A DNA stretch of 64,000 bases, taken from Putridiphycobacter sp965230195 (GTDB taxonomy: Bacteria; Bacteroidota; Bacteroidia; Flavobacteriales_D; Crocinitomicaceae). This document shows, one piece after another, positions 7,089 to 16,258 of this stretch (the stretch's first letter is position 1; every line of letters starts with the position of its first letter). The translations under genes were made by a program, and so were the position numbers. The notes beneath the pieces were generated by a model, which saw nothing but the letters and a program-made list of their open reading frames with translations, was not told the DNA's origin and searched no databases. The stretch is from contig OZ245997.1 of the NCBI GenBank assembly GCA_965230195.1, positions 4,278,001-4,342,000 on the forward strand, read 5' to 3'.

Positions 7089-10052
7089 CTAATTTTTGAC
7101 CACTTTCACTATTGATTTTTGATCATTAGGGGCAAAAATTTCAAGCATATAAACACCAGCCGCTTGTTTTATTTCAAAATTAATCAATTTAGTGTCTGCA
7201 AATGTTCCGGACTCAACAACCCTTCCAGACAAATCAGTCAGTCGAATTGTTACCTCATCTTGTATATCAAAGAATTCAAGCGTTACCTGACCATTGGTTG
7301 GATTAGGATAAACCTCAAAACGATAATTTAAACCGTGGTCACTTAGTCCCAGAGAAGTTGTTGTACATAAAGACGTATCACTGCATCCGTTCAAACTAAC
7401 AATAACAGCATAATTACCATTGACTGTGGGTGAAAAACTTTGCCCGGTTTCATTTGGAATAATTTGCCCGGTAGTACAATTCATCCATTGATAATCATAC
7501 CCTGAAGAATCAGCTGTAATGGTCACGCCATTTGACGAAATGGTGGTAAAAGGTGAGCTAATTTCCACAACCTGATTTTGCATTGCTGTATTTCCCGAGA
7601 TATCTGTATAAGACCAAACAACATTTGTTGAAGTTGTAATTGGAAACTGTGTACCGGTAATGCCCGTTATTGTACCATCACAATTATCATTTGAAGTTGG
7701 TGTTGCAATATAATTTACAGCATTGCATGAAAAAATGGTATCCAATATTGGTTCGTTTGGAACAGGAGACACAAGATCAATTCCCTGAACGGATATAATC
7801 ACAGTATCAGATGTTGTGCAATTAGAAATGGTGTCGAAAGCTGTCGCTACAAAAATCTCATCACCCCCCTGGCAAAAATTCATTGTGTCTAAACAGAAGT
7901 TCTGGGTGATACTATATGGATCACTGAAAAGATGATCCGGTTCCCAATAAACCATTGAAGCATTCGTAGTAGCTGTCAAGGTAATACAATCGGTAGATGT
8001 TGGTGTTAAATTAGAGGCACTTGCAACAACATCTATGATTGGCTTTACAGACACATTATCAATACACAACCCTAATGTACTGAAACCTTGTATTAAATTT
8101 GGATAATCAGCAATTGGATGAATAATTAACTTCCTGATTGAGGTATCGGAAGGTGCTACAAAAGTCATTGATGCATGATGCCAATACTGATTTGGAAGGA
8201 TTGCGTTTGATACCCATGTTGACCAATCAGGATAGGTAAAATCAACTGTAGGGTTTTCTACATAACCCAGAAGATAATTAGGGTCAACAATATAGCCTAC
8301 CCATGGAATAGTATCTTCCCAGTCGTTATGTACTAATTTTACCAAAATGGAATCGAAATGGTCAACGTTAGCCTGGGTAGATTGCGTATTTTTAAGCACA
8401 GAGTAATCAAATTGAATTTGATAGGTTTGCCCCGGAACGATATCCAATGGGTAGGTGGTAACAATACTTTCATAATGATTGGTCCCTTGATTATTATGAC
8501 ATTGAATATGTGCGTAGTTATTAGTACCGTTTACCTGTAAGGGAAAACAATCCGCCGAGCTGGTATAATCATCCCAACCACATACCTGATTAAAAGTAAA
8601 AGCCCCGGCTGAGTTATAAAACATAGTATTGTTATTCCTTGGCATTTCAAAGTCTCCATTTCTTATCAGTTCACAACTTGAAGTTTCACAAACATTCATA
8701 ACCGGAATAGCACATTGTAAAGTATTGTCAGCATTGATTCTCGCCATACTTAATCCTATAGCAATATTACTGTTAAAATAATCCGCTGAATTTCTTAAAC
8801 ATTCTCTGATTTGGAAAGGTTTAAACAAGGGGTCGTTACATAACATTAGCGCCACCAAACCGGAAACAATTGGTGTTGACATAGAGGTTCCACTCCTATA
8901 ACCATATGAATTATTTCCTGTAGCCAAACAACTCCAAATGTTTTCACCCGGTGCAAAAACATCAGTCAATTCATTATGATTTGAAAAAGTTGTAAGTTCA
9001 TCATTTGAATCAGTCGCTCCAACTGATATTACGGTCGGATAATTAGCCGGGAATGCAGAAAATGGAATGGCATCATTACCTACACCTGCCACACACACTA
9101 TTCCCAATGAATCAGCATACTCAAAAAGCATTCTGTCTACCTGAGAATAAACATAGGTACCCCATGACATATTGATAACATCAGCACCTGCTGCAATAGC
9201 ATATTCAACACCTTGAATGGGATTATTCAAAGCCCCTACGTTTAAATTATTATTGCTCTTGGTTTTTACCGGAATAATGACTGAATTAAAACCAATTGAA
9301 GAAGTACCTGTATTATTATCACTTACTGCGGCCGCTAAGCCGGCAACATGCGTTCCATGCGTAAATAAAGTGTTTGATACTGTATTAGGTGGGTTTACAT
9401 TATTATCACTATCCGCAACATCATATCCGTTTACATCATCAATATAACCGTTCTGGTCGTCATCAATTCCGTTATTAGGAATTTCTAAAGTATTGGTATA
9501 AATATTTGCTGACAGATCATTGTGAGTCGTTAAAACGGCATCATCAACTACGGCTATTTTCACTGATGTACAACCTAGTGTTATATTCCAGGCATTAGAG
9601 GCTGAAATCTGGTCCAAATGCCACCGTTTTTGACTATCAGAATAATCAGGATCATTTGGGGTATAAAAGTGTTTGTAAACCGGAACTTTTTCAGCTAAAA
9701 TGATATGTTCACTCTTTTCCAGCTGTAACAGGATTTGCTCAATAACAGCTCCATTTTGCAAATGTAGCTTGTACACTCTCGAAAACAAATCACTTTTCCC
9801 GGCTAAAATCTGAAATTCCTGATGAATTGAATGAATCTCACCTGATTCCATGAGTTTTTTCAGTTCTGGAAAAGCTGCTAGTCTTGAATCAGAATAAGAC
9901 TTTATTTCCTGTTTACCAAAATGATAACCTGATTCAATTACTATATAGAGTTCATTAGTTTTAAATTCCTGAAGTTCTTCCGGAATTAGGGTGAGCTTTT
10001 CAGAAAAGGCACAGAAAGGCATGAAAAGCATGAGGATAAGAAGTTTTTTCAT
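7089..10052 (-). CDS. Secreted S8 subtilisin-like protease with T9SS type A sorting domain
   Basis: A protein of 987 residues. A signal peptide (1-17) is followed by a propeptide-like region (about 20-135) and an S8 peptidase domain (about 145-430). The catalytic triad is complete: Asp170 in Val-Val-Asp-Asp, His232 in His-Gly-Thr-His-Val-Ala-Gly, and Ser390 in Gly-Thr-Ser-Met-Ser-Thr-Pro. The oxyanion Asn is at about 326. A beta-sandwich region (about 455-690, opening Asn-Gly-Asp-Phe-Glu) and HYR/PKD-like segments follow. The last 75 residues are a type A sorting domain: Tyr-Pro-Asn-Pro-Thr-x-Gly, then Asp-Leu-Ser-Gly-Arg-Val, then Gly-Val-Tyr-Met-Leu-Glu and a basic end. It should be exported by T9SS and released or attached to the surface as a degradative exoprotease. 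Confidence 0.93.
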   Translation of the reverse strand: MKKLLILMLFMPFCAFSEKLTLIPEELQEFKTNELYIVIESGYHFGKQEIKSYSDSRLAAFPELKKLMESGEIHSIHQEFQILAGKSDLFSRVYKLHLQNGAVIEQILLQLEKSEHIILAEKVPVYKHFYTPNDPDYSDSQKRWHLDQISASNAWNITLGCTSVKIAVVDDAVLTTHNDLSANIYTNTLEIPNNGIDDDQNGYIDDVNGYDVADSDNNVNPPNTVSNTLFTHGTHVAGLAAAVSDNNTGTSSIGFNSVIIPVKTKSNNNLNVGALNNPIQGVEYAIAAGADVINMSWGTYVYSQVDRMLFEYADSLGIVCVAGVGNDAIPFSAFPANYPTVISVGATDSNDELTTFSNHNELTDVFAPGENIWSCLATGNNSYGYRSGTSMSTPIVSGLVALMLCNDPLFKPFQIRECLRNSADYFNSNIAIGLSMARINADNTLQCAIPVMNVCETSSCELIRNGDFEMPRNNNTMFYNSAGAFTFNQVCGWDDYTSSADCFPLQVNGTNNYAHIQCHNNQGTNHYESIVTTYPLDIVPGQTYQIQFDYSVLKNTQSTQANVDHFDSILVKLVHNDWEDTIPWVGYIVDPNYLLGYVENPTVDFTYPDWSTWVSNAILPNQYWHHASMTFVAPSDTSIRKLIIHPIADYPNLIQGFSTLGLCIDNVSVKPIIDVVASASNLTPTSTDCITLTATTNASMVYWEPDHLFSDPYSITQNFCLDTMNFCQGGDEIFVATAFDTISNCTTSDTVIISVQGIDLVSPVPNEPILDTIFSCNAVNYIATPTSNDNCDGTITGITGTQFPITTSTNVVWSYTDISGNTAMQNQVVEISSPFTTISSNGVTITADSSGYDYQWMNCTTGQIIPNETGQSFSPTVNGNYAVIVSLNGCSDTSLCTTTSLGLSDHGLNYRFEVYPNPTNGQVTLEFFDIQDEVTIRLTDLSGRVVESGTFADTKLINFEIKQAAGVYMLEIFAPNDQKSIVKVVKN

Positions 10053-10080
10053 AGTTTTTTGCGATACACTAAAGCAACGT

Positions 10081-10107
10081 TAAAAATAAGGTTAAGGTTG
10101 CTTAACC
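10081..10107 (-). terminator. Probable terminator of the histidine kinase-regulator operon
   Basis: A perfect 7-bp stem, GGTTAAG (10090-10096) / CTTAACC (10101-10107), with a 4-nt loop. It lies 12 nt past the regulator stop and is followed on the minus strand by TTATTTTTAA. The T tract is interrupted, so termination strength is uncertain. Confidence 0.55.
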
Positions 10108-10119
10108 GTCAGATCAATC

Positions 10120-10875
10120 CTATGCAGAAAAATGAGCCACTAATTCCCGCTTTGAATTTGGTGAAACCAATGCTGAACTACCATCACTCATAATCACTTG
10201 TCCCATTTTACCTTTTTTGTATTTTACCACATGTGATAAATTAATGAGGTGAGATTTATGGCTTCTTAAAAAACCAAATTCTGATAAGAGTTCCTCGTAA
10301 TACTTTAAAGTTTTTGATATGGTGTATTTTTTACCTGAGTCCAGATAGAATACTGTATAGTTGTCAGCTGCCTCAGCCCTTACAATCCGGGCCAGTTTTA
10401 CCACTTCGAAACCATCCATTTGAGGTAGAACAATTTTTTGTTCCCTGTTATTAATCGATTTTATATTTTCAGCTAAAATTTGAGTACTTGAAAAATCAGA
10501 ATTAGCCTGATACTTTTTTATAATTTTATCAACTGCAAAAATTAGTTCATCAATATCAATTGGTTTTAAAATATAGTATGCTGCACTCAGGTTTAAGGCT
10601 TTTATGGCATAATCACTATAGGCTGTGATAAATACCACCTCAAAATCAATTTTATCAATTCTGTCCAGCAAATCAAACCCATTTCCAAATGGCATTTCAA
10701 TATCTAAAAACACTAATTGTGGTTGTTTAGATTTAATCAGAGCTTCTCCTTCATCAATATTAGGCGCTTCCCCCACAATTTCAACACCAGGGCAATAAGT
10801 CGTTAAATAATTCCTCAGTATATCTCTGCTCACCTCTTCGTCCTCAACAATAATTGCACTTAATTTATCCTCCAT
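10120..10875 (-). CDS. LytTR-family response regulator
   Basis: The start is placed at the ATG 10873-10875, giving about 251 residues. The longer frame to 10887 starts with TTG and overlaps the kinase gene. A receiver domain (about 5-125) has the acidic pair Glu-Asp-Glu near residue 11, the phospho-acceptor Asp58 in Val-Phe-Leu-Asp-Ile-Glu-Met-Pro and Lys in Leu-Lys-Pro-Ile. A LytTR DNA-binding domain (about 150-248) carries Ile-Val-Arg-Ala-Glu-Ala-Ala-Asp-Asn-Tyr-Thr and Arg-Ser-His-Lys-Ser-His-Leu-Ile-Asn-Leu. It follows its partner kinase by 4 nt and forms a two-component system with it. The target genes cannot be read from the window. Confidence 0.93.
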   Translation of the reverse strand: MEDKLSAIIVEDEEVSRDILRNYLTTYCPGVEIVGEAPNIDEGEALIKSKQPQLVFLDIEMPFGNGFDLLDRIDKIDFEVVFITAYSDYAIKALNLSAAYYILKPIDIDELIFAVDKIIKKYQANSDFSSTQILAENIKSINNREQKIVLPQMDGFEVVKLARIVRAEAADNYTVFYLDSGKKYTISKTLKYYEELLSEFGFLRSHKSHLINLSHVVKYKKGKMGQVIMSDGSSALVSPNSKRELVAHFSA

Positions 10876-10879
10876 ATTC

Positions 10880-12844
10880 CTATACAAATAATTCTACCTT
10901 AACTTCTGTTCCCTCTTTGGTTTCCGGGTTAAGGTCATTAATGGTGATATTTAACTCCTTTTGAAAAACACTTTTTATAATTTCAAGTCTGTTTTTTACA
11001 TTTTTAATCCCGGTCGATTTCATTTTTTTCTGATTAGCCGTTTTAGCCAATTTCGATTTAGCCCTGCCTATCCCATTATCTGTAATTTTAATCTCAACCA
11101 CATTGTCTTTTTCAGTAATAATCACATCTAATTGTCCTTTTTCCGATTTATATCTAAGCCCGTGCCATATGGCATTTTCAATAAAAGGCTGAAGCAACAT
11201 GGGTGGAATCTGATATTTTTCAAGGTCAGTATTTTTTGGATAGTCGATCCGATAATCGAAATGTGATTTAAATCTGAAATGCTCCAGATTCAGGTATAAT
11301 TTGAGTACCTCTATCTCCTTAGCCAGGGAAATAAAATCATTTTGCGAATACTCTAATACCTCACGCATCAATTTTGAAAATTCTGACAGATATTTGTTAG
11401 CTGATCGCTCATCCTTTTTAGCAATAAAACCGTTTACCGAATTCAATGAATTGAAAATAAAATGAGGATTCATCTGATTTCTTAAAGACTTTAAGGTTAG
11501 TAATTGATTACTGATTTGTTTTTGTTTGTTATTTCGGTAAATGAAAAAGGCCATAATCGCAATTACTAACAATCCAAATATTAAAATATAGGTGATTGTT
11601 TTTTGCCGTTTAATGGCCTCATTTTTAATGACCTGTTCCTGTTGTAAAAGTTTTATGGTTTTTTCATTGATCTCACGGTCTTTTTCCAGCAATAAAATCT
11701 TATTCTCAGTAAAATTGATCATACTGTTTTTTGCAGCTATCAATTCCTTTTTCTGGTTTTCCAATAACCGAAACGAATCAATTAAGGCATGGTAGGTATT
11801 TCTGAATTCAGCTGCTTTTTCCGGATCACCCGTTTTTTCATAAACATCTGAAATTGTTTTATAGTAATTCCGCTTGACAAAAGAATTATCCTCCTCCTCT
11901 AATAATTTTGAGGTTTCATTCAAAATTTCAATTGCTTCATCCTTTTCACCCAGTTCCACTAAGGTATTTGCCATATTGGTGGAATTCCATATTGCCGATT
12001 TTGTATTTCCACGTTCTGCATTATAGTCATAAGCCTGTTGCTGTACTTCATAACTTTGCGACAAGTTTTGTTGGTTTTCATATAAATCGGATAATGAATT
12101 AAGCGAATTATTGGTTAACTCATCAGAGTCAATGCGCTTGGCCTGGCTATGTGCAGAATAATAATAAGCTTCAGCTTTTTTATCCTGCCCTTTCAGTTCT
12201 TCTATTTTTCCCAGTCCGATTTTTGCTTCAACAATAAGCGGTTCATCATTCAACTCTTCAGCCAGCTTCAAGGCATTATCAAAAAATGGTTTTGCTTTCT
12301 TGTAGTTTTTACTTTCAATATAGGCCATTCCTATTTTCAATTTAAAACCAATTAAGGGTTTTGTCAACCCTTCTGATTTTGCCTGCTGCTCACTTTTTTT
12401 CCAGTAAGTAATGGCCTGTTCATTTTGCTTTAGTAGTTTATAACAATCCCCAATACGATCATTCATCTCAATTAAGGTACCCACCTTTTTTAAGTCAGAA
12501 TAAATCTTAATTGATTTATTATAATTAGAAATGGCCAGTTTATAATTTTCTAATTCCTGATTAAAAGTTCCTAAAATAGAATATGCCTGTGCTTCTTCGG
12601 AACGGTATCCTAGATCTACAGCTATAAAAAGATTCTTTTCTACAATGTTTAATGCTGATGAAATACTATCCCGAAAAATGCTTTGTGCGTATTTTAACTC
12701 CTGCCCTATTTTTTTTCTGTCCGTCGGCTGATCTCTAACATTCATAGTTTCGCCTTTCACCGGGCTAAACTTTTTAGATTGTCCACTAACGGTAATCACA
12801 CAACCGGCAAAAAAAACTAATAATATGTACTTTATCAATTGCAT
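10880..12844 (-). CDS. TPR-containing LytS-type sensor histidine kinase
   Basis: A protein of 654 residues. A signal or anchor helix (about 5-20) leads to a periplasmic array of tetratricopeptide repeats (about 50-370). A coiled coil (about 365-410) and one transmembrane helix (about 411-433) follow. The cytoplasmic kinase part has the LytS/His_kinase signature Asn-Gln-Met-Asn-Pro-His-Phe-Ile-Phe-Asn-Ser-Leu-Asn with the phospho-acceptor His near 458. The ATPase domain (about 545-650) shows Pro-Phe-Ile-Glu-Asn-Ala-Ile-Trp-His-Gly and Asp-Asn-Gly-Ile-Gly. The TPR sensor architecture is common in Bacteroidota. It is the first gene of a two-gene operon with the LytTR regulator. The signal sensed is unknown. 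Confidence 0.92.
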   Translation of the reverse strand: MQLIKYILLVFFAGCVITVSGQSKKFSPVKGETMNVRDQPTDRKKIGQELKYAQSIFRDSISSALNIVEKNLFIAVDLGYRSEEAQAYSILGTFNQELENYKLAISNYNKSIKIYSDLKKVGTLIEMNDRIGDCYKLLKQNEQAITYWKKSEQQAKSEGLTKPLIGFKLKIGMAYIESKNYKKAKPFFDNALKLAEELNDEPLIVEAKIGLGKIEELKGQDKKAEAYYYSAHSQAKRIDSDELTNNSLNSLSDLYENQQNLSQSYEVQQQAYDYNAERGNTKSAIWNSTNMANTLVELGEKDEAIEILNETSKLLEEEDNSFVKRNYYKTISDVYEKTGDPEKAAEFRNTYHALIDSFRLLENQKKELIAAKNSMINFTENKILLLEKDREINEKTIKLLQQEQVIKNEAIKRQKTITYILIFGLLVIAIMAFFIYRNNKQKQISNQLLTLKSLRNQMNPHFIFNSLNSVNGFIAKKDERSANKYLSEFSKLMREVLEYSQNDFISLAKEIEVLKLYLNLEHFRFKSHFDYRIDYPKNTDLEKYQIPPMLLQPFIENAIWHGLRYKSEKGQLDVIITEKDNVVEIKITDNGIGRAKSKLAKTANQKKMKSTGIKNVKNRLEIIKSVFQKELNITINDLNPETKEGTEVKVELFV

Positions 12845-13079
12845 TATCTGAATACGATCTTCTCTCTGTTTAGTAACGTTTAAAATGTTTACGGTATAAA
12901 ATTAAAGCTTTTTTATTTATCAAATTAACTGCAAAGCTTTAATATAAACATCAAATATTACCTTTCCTCATTAAAAACCGATCTATCCTAACTCTTATTG
13001 TGACTTCCCTCATTCTGGGTTTTTTCTTCATTTCATATTCAGTTACTTAGCACTAAGGAATCTCAAAAAACACAGAATT

Positions 13080-14801
13080 ATGAAAAATATAAGACAGTTT
13101 AAACAAATGATCAGTTTTGTCATGCTAGCCTGCTTTATGACTTCTTGCTTTAACGCAGCTTATTCATTACCGCCAGAAGACGAACCCGTTTTAGGAAAAA
13201 ATAAGATTAAAATTGCTTTACTACTGGATACCAGTAGCAGCATGAGTGGCCTCATAGAACAGGCTAAATCACAATTATGGAAAATTGTGAATCAGTTAGC
13301 AATGGCTAAAAAGGGAACAGAAAATGCTGACCTTGAAATCGCGCTTTACCAATATGGTAATGACGGATTAAATACCCGAAATGGTTATATTGAAAATGTG
13401 CTTCCCCTGACTTCAGATTTAGATGAAGTATCAGAAAAACTATTTGCTTTACATACCAACGGTGGCGAAGAGTACTGTGGCCATGTGATTCAGACTGCCT
13501 CAACAGGATTAAATTGGTCAGATGGAAATGAGGCCTTAAATCTGATATTTATTGCTGGTAACGAATCATTTAAACAAGGTGGCGTTTCCTATAAGGAGTC
13601 TTGTAACAATGCTTTGAACAAAGGAATTATTGTCAACACTATATTTTGTGGAGATTATGATAATGGCATAAGAGGAGCGTGGAAAGATGGTGCAATATTA
13701 ACAGGTGGAAACTACTCTAATATTGATATGAACCAAAAAACCGTTTATGTCTCCACACCATACGATTCTCAAATTGAAGCTTTGAATAAAGCATTAAATA
13801 AAACCTATTTAGCATACGGTTCAAATGGTAAAACCAAACAAATGAATCAGATCAATCAGGATTTTAATTCATCAAAGTACGGTTCTGCTAATGCTACGAC
13901 CAGAACAATTTCAAAAAGTTCTCACTTATATAAAAATGAAAAGTGGGATTTAGTAGATGCTAATAATGGTACAGCTTTTGACATTAATAAAGTTAAAACA
14001 AACGAATTGCCCGAAGAAATGCAAACTATGAACGAACAGGAAAAAATAGATTATATTGAAGCTAAAGCAACTGAAAGAAAACGAATCCAGAAGCAAATCA
14101 GAGATTTAGCTGTATTGCGACAAGAATACATTGATCAGCAAAACAATGGTCAGAGTGAAAATTCATTAGATCGCTCCATGATTAATGCTATTAAATCTCA
14201 GGCCTTGTCAAAAGGCTTTGAATTTGCAGATAACCAACCTTCCGATTTAACCCAAACAGGAGTAGAAATACCATATAAACGAGCTTATGTTGATTTTGAT
14301 TTTTTTGAAACAGTGACTGCACAAGCCAAGGCTGTCCGAAAAGACCGGTTGATCAATTTTGCTGAATTCATTAAAGCTTCAAAAGAGCCGGGGACAATTA
14401 TTTTGGACACACGTTCAAAAGCCATGTATGACCGTATGCATATTAAAGGTGCAATTCACCTGAATTTCTCTGATTTCAACCAACAATCTCTGGCGAAAAT
14501 CATACCTTCATCTGACACTAAAATTTTGATTTATTGCAATAACAACTTTGAACAGGAACCAATTTTCAGAGAAGTGTTTATTACCAAAGCGGCACCAATC
14601 AAACCAATTGACAACATTCAGGGGCTTACACTAACAGGACCACCTAAAACATTGGCATTAAACATTCCTACTTTTATTAATTTGTACGGTTATGGTTACC
14701 ATAATGTTTATGAACTATCAGAGCTTGTATCTACTAAACATCCCTTACTGGAACTTGAAGGTACTGACTTAGAAAAATCAGACAGTTTTAAGCAATGGTA
14801 A
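13080..14801 (+). CDS. VWA domain-rhodanese domain fusion protein
   Basis: A protein of 573 residues with an export signal (about 10-29); Met-Thr-Ser-Cys at 20-23 may be a lipobox. A von Willebrand factor A domain (about 42-235) has a complete MIDAS start, Asp50-Thr-Ser-Ser-Ser-Met-Ser-Gly. A charged helical linker (about 300-380) follows. The C-terminal part (about 420-510) is rhodanese-like: Ile-Ile-Leu-Asp-Thr-Arg-Ser, His-Ile-Lys-Gly-Ala-Ile-His-Leu-Asn, and a loop Ile-Tyr-Cys-Asn-Asn-Asn with the catalytic Cys near 486. The joining of a metal-ion adhesion domain to a sulfurtransferase-type domain in an exported protein is unusual. The biochemical role is unknown; redox or sulfur-linked protein assembly in the envelope is one guess. 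Confidence 0.85.
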   Translation: MKNIRQFKQMISFVMLACFMTSCFNAAYSLPPEDEPVLGKNKIKIALLLDTSSSMSGLIEQAKSQLWKIVNQLAMAKKGTENADLEIALYQYGNDGLNTRNGYIENVLPLTSDLDEVSEKLFALHTNGGEEYCGHVIQTASTGLNWSDGNEALNLIFIAGNESFKQGGVSYKESCNNALNKGIIVNTIFCGDYDNGIRGAWKDGAILTGGNYSNIDMNQKTVYVSTPYDSQIEALNKALNKTYLAYGSNGKTKQMNQINQDFNSSKYGSANATTRTISKSSHLYKNEKWDLVDANNGTAFDINKVKTNELPEEMQTMNEQEKIDYIEAKATERKRIQKQIRDLAVLRQEYIDQQNNGQSENSLDRSMINAIKSQALSKGFEFADNQPSDLTQTGVEIPYKRAYVDFDFFETVTAQAKAVRKDRLINFAEFIKASKEPGTIILDTRSKAMYDRMHIKGAIHLNFSDFNQQSLAKIIPSSDTKILIYCNNNFEQEPIFREVFITKAAPIKPIDNIQGLTLTGPPKTLALNIPTFINLYGYGYHNVYELSELVSTKHPLLELEGTDLEKSDSFKQW

Positions 14802-14826
14802 AAGAAAATTATAAGTAATACTCAGG

Positions 14827-14920
14827 CAGAAAAATGACTGTCAGTTTAAATGTTTTAACTGCTATTGGTATCTGCTTTTGCTGGTAGAAATGAAACATAT
14901 AAAAAATCAGTCATTTTCTG
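14827..14920. repeat. Long-arm inverted repeat after the VWA-rhodanese gene
   Basis: CAGAAAAATGACTG (14827-14840) pairs with CAGTCATTTTCTG (14908-14920) with one bulged base and about 67 nt between the arms. It occupies most of the 204-nt spacer before the dioxygenase gene. It may be a processing or termination structure, or a relic of a mobile repeat; there is no coding capacity. Confidence 0.5.
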
Positions 14921-15005
14921 TTCTTATTTAAAAAACAGAACACGAACCACCCAAAATTCAATGATAAAATCGATTCTTTAAATTCATAAATAAAAAGGAA
15001 ATACA

Positions 15006-15614
15006 ATGAACAGAAAAGATTTTTTACTTAACAGTGCCATGGTTGCATTTTCAATATCTGCCTTTGGAAATGTTGTTAAAACAGATGAACATGGCTTTAA
15101 GGGAGATTGCAGTACCACAAATGATATATTAGGTCCCTTCTACCGTCCTGATGCGCCAACCCGATCAGATTTAACCTTTGAGGGTTTAAAGGGGAACAGA
15201 ATAATGGTAAAAGGAAAGGTATTTGGTTCTGATTGTGTCACGCCATTGGAAAATGCATTGGTAGAAATATGGCACTGCAATACAGCTGGACAATATGATA
15301 ATGAAACGAAAGCCTTTAAGCACCGTGCCAAATGGTCAACGAATAAGATGGGAGAATACAGTTTTAAAACCATCTTACCCGGGAAATACCTGAATGGCAA
15401 ATTATACCGTCCATCACATATTCACTTTCGAATCAGTCATCCTAAGAGTAAAGCGTTAATCTCTCAAATTTATTTTAAAGGTGACCCTCATATTACCGAA
15501 GACCCCTGGGCATCTGCAAAAAAAGCGGAACACAGAGTATTACCAATTATTGCAGAAGGCGTTCATGGAGACTTAGCAGTAAATTTTAATATTTACCTAC
15601 AAGACAAAGCGTGA
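15006..15614 (+). CDS. Intradiol ring-cleavage dioxygenase family protein
   Basis: A protein of 202 residues. The N-terminus Asn-Arg-Lys-Asp-Phe-Leu followed by a hydrophobic stretch looks like a Tat-type signal with Arg-Lys in place of Arg-Arg. The core has Ile-Leu-Gly-Pro-Phe-Tyr and Val-Glu-Ile-Trp-His-Cys. All four non-heme Fe(III) ligands expected from catechol dioxygenases are present: Tyr97 (Gly-Gln-Tyr), Tyr134, His138 and His140 (Tyr-Arg-Pro-Ser-His-Ile-His). Family members open aromatic diols between the hydroxyls. Exported single-domain members like this have poorly known substrates. The next gene overlaps its stop codon, so the two are translationally coupled. Confidence 0.9.
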   Translation: MNRKDFLLNSAMVAFSISAFGNVVKTDEHGFKGDCSTTNDILGPFYRPDAPTRSDLTFEGLKGNRIMVKGKVFGSDCVTPLENALVEIWHCNTAGQYDNETKAFKHRAKWSTNKMGEYSFKTILPGKYLNGKLYRPSHIHFRISHPKSKALISQIYFKGDPHITEDPWASAKKAEHRVLPIIAEGVHGDLAVNFNIYLQDKA

Positions 15615-16234
15615 GGCATTTCAGTACTTTTCTTTCTATCACAATAGCATTGTGGATCGGTTACCCTGTATTTGCTCAAATTGATACTATGGGACCATTA
15701 GATACCACAATCATAAAAATTGAGCGGATTGTTCAACAGGTTGATACAGATACCAATCTGACCAGAATTGAATTAGATACTAATCAAATCAAAGAACTTA
15801 AGTACTATCCTCACACATTTTATCAGAATGCTCATCAAAATCCTATGTTCTTTCACAATGTAAATATGATTTCACTTGAGCCTTCTTTTGATCCCTATAT
15901 TCCAACAGCCCTGTTTAAGGATACAATAATCATGAGGTTGGATTACCAGGGTGTGACCTGTCACTTTTACAATGAAAATCTGATTCGTCAGGCCTCCTCC
16001 TGCTCAATGCCTGCGGGTTGGGCCTACTGTAATGGATGGTCACATTCTGAATTCTACGATTATTTTTGGTATGCCGAGCATCTGGTATTCAACAAGGCCT
16101 ATGCACTCAACAATGGTATGCTCTATTATGAATGTGGTTGCTATCGCAAAACCAATTTACCGGATGACTTAATAGAAAATATAATTACTCAATTTAAGTT
16201 AACCTTAAAAGATAGTTCTCCGGAATCTAAGTAA
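15611..16234 (+). CDS. Secreted hypothetical protein
   Basis: A protein of 207 residues starting with GTG at 15611, overlapping the dioxygenase stop (GTGA). The GTG start is chosen because it gives a complete signal peptide ending Pro-Val-Phe-Ala-Gln, whereas the next ATG removes it. The mature part has seven cysteines clustered towards the C-terminus, with Cys-His-Phe, Ser-Ser-Cys, Tyr-Cys and Glu-Cys-Gly-Cys-Tyr, suggesting disulfides. It is rich in aromatic residues. No family recognised. Coupling to the dioxygenase hints at a shared process. Confidence 0.7.
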   Translation: MRHFSTFLSITIALWIGYPVFAQIDTMGPLDTTIIKIERIVQQVDTDTNLTRIELDTNQIKELKYYPHTFYQNAHQNPMFFHNVNMISLEPSFDPYIPTALFKDTIIMRLDYQGVTCHFYNENLIRQASSCSMPAGWAYCNGWSHSEFYDYFWYAEHLVFNKAYALNNGMLYYECGCYRKTNLPDDLIENIITQFKLTLKDSSPESK

Positions 16235-16258
16235 CTTTATTAATCAAACTACAACAAC

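Noticed and set aside
15140..15400. 86-residue minus-strand frame opposite the dioxygenase
   Set aside because: Antisense to the iron-binding core; no coding signals of its own.
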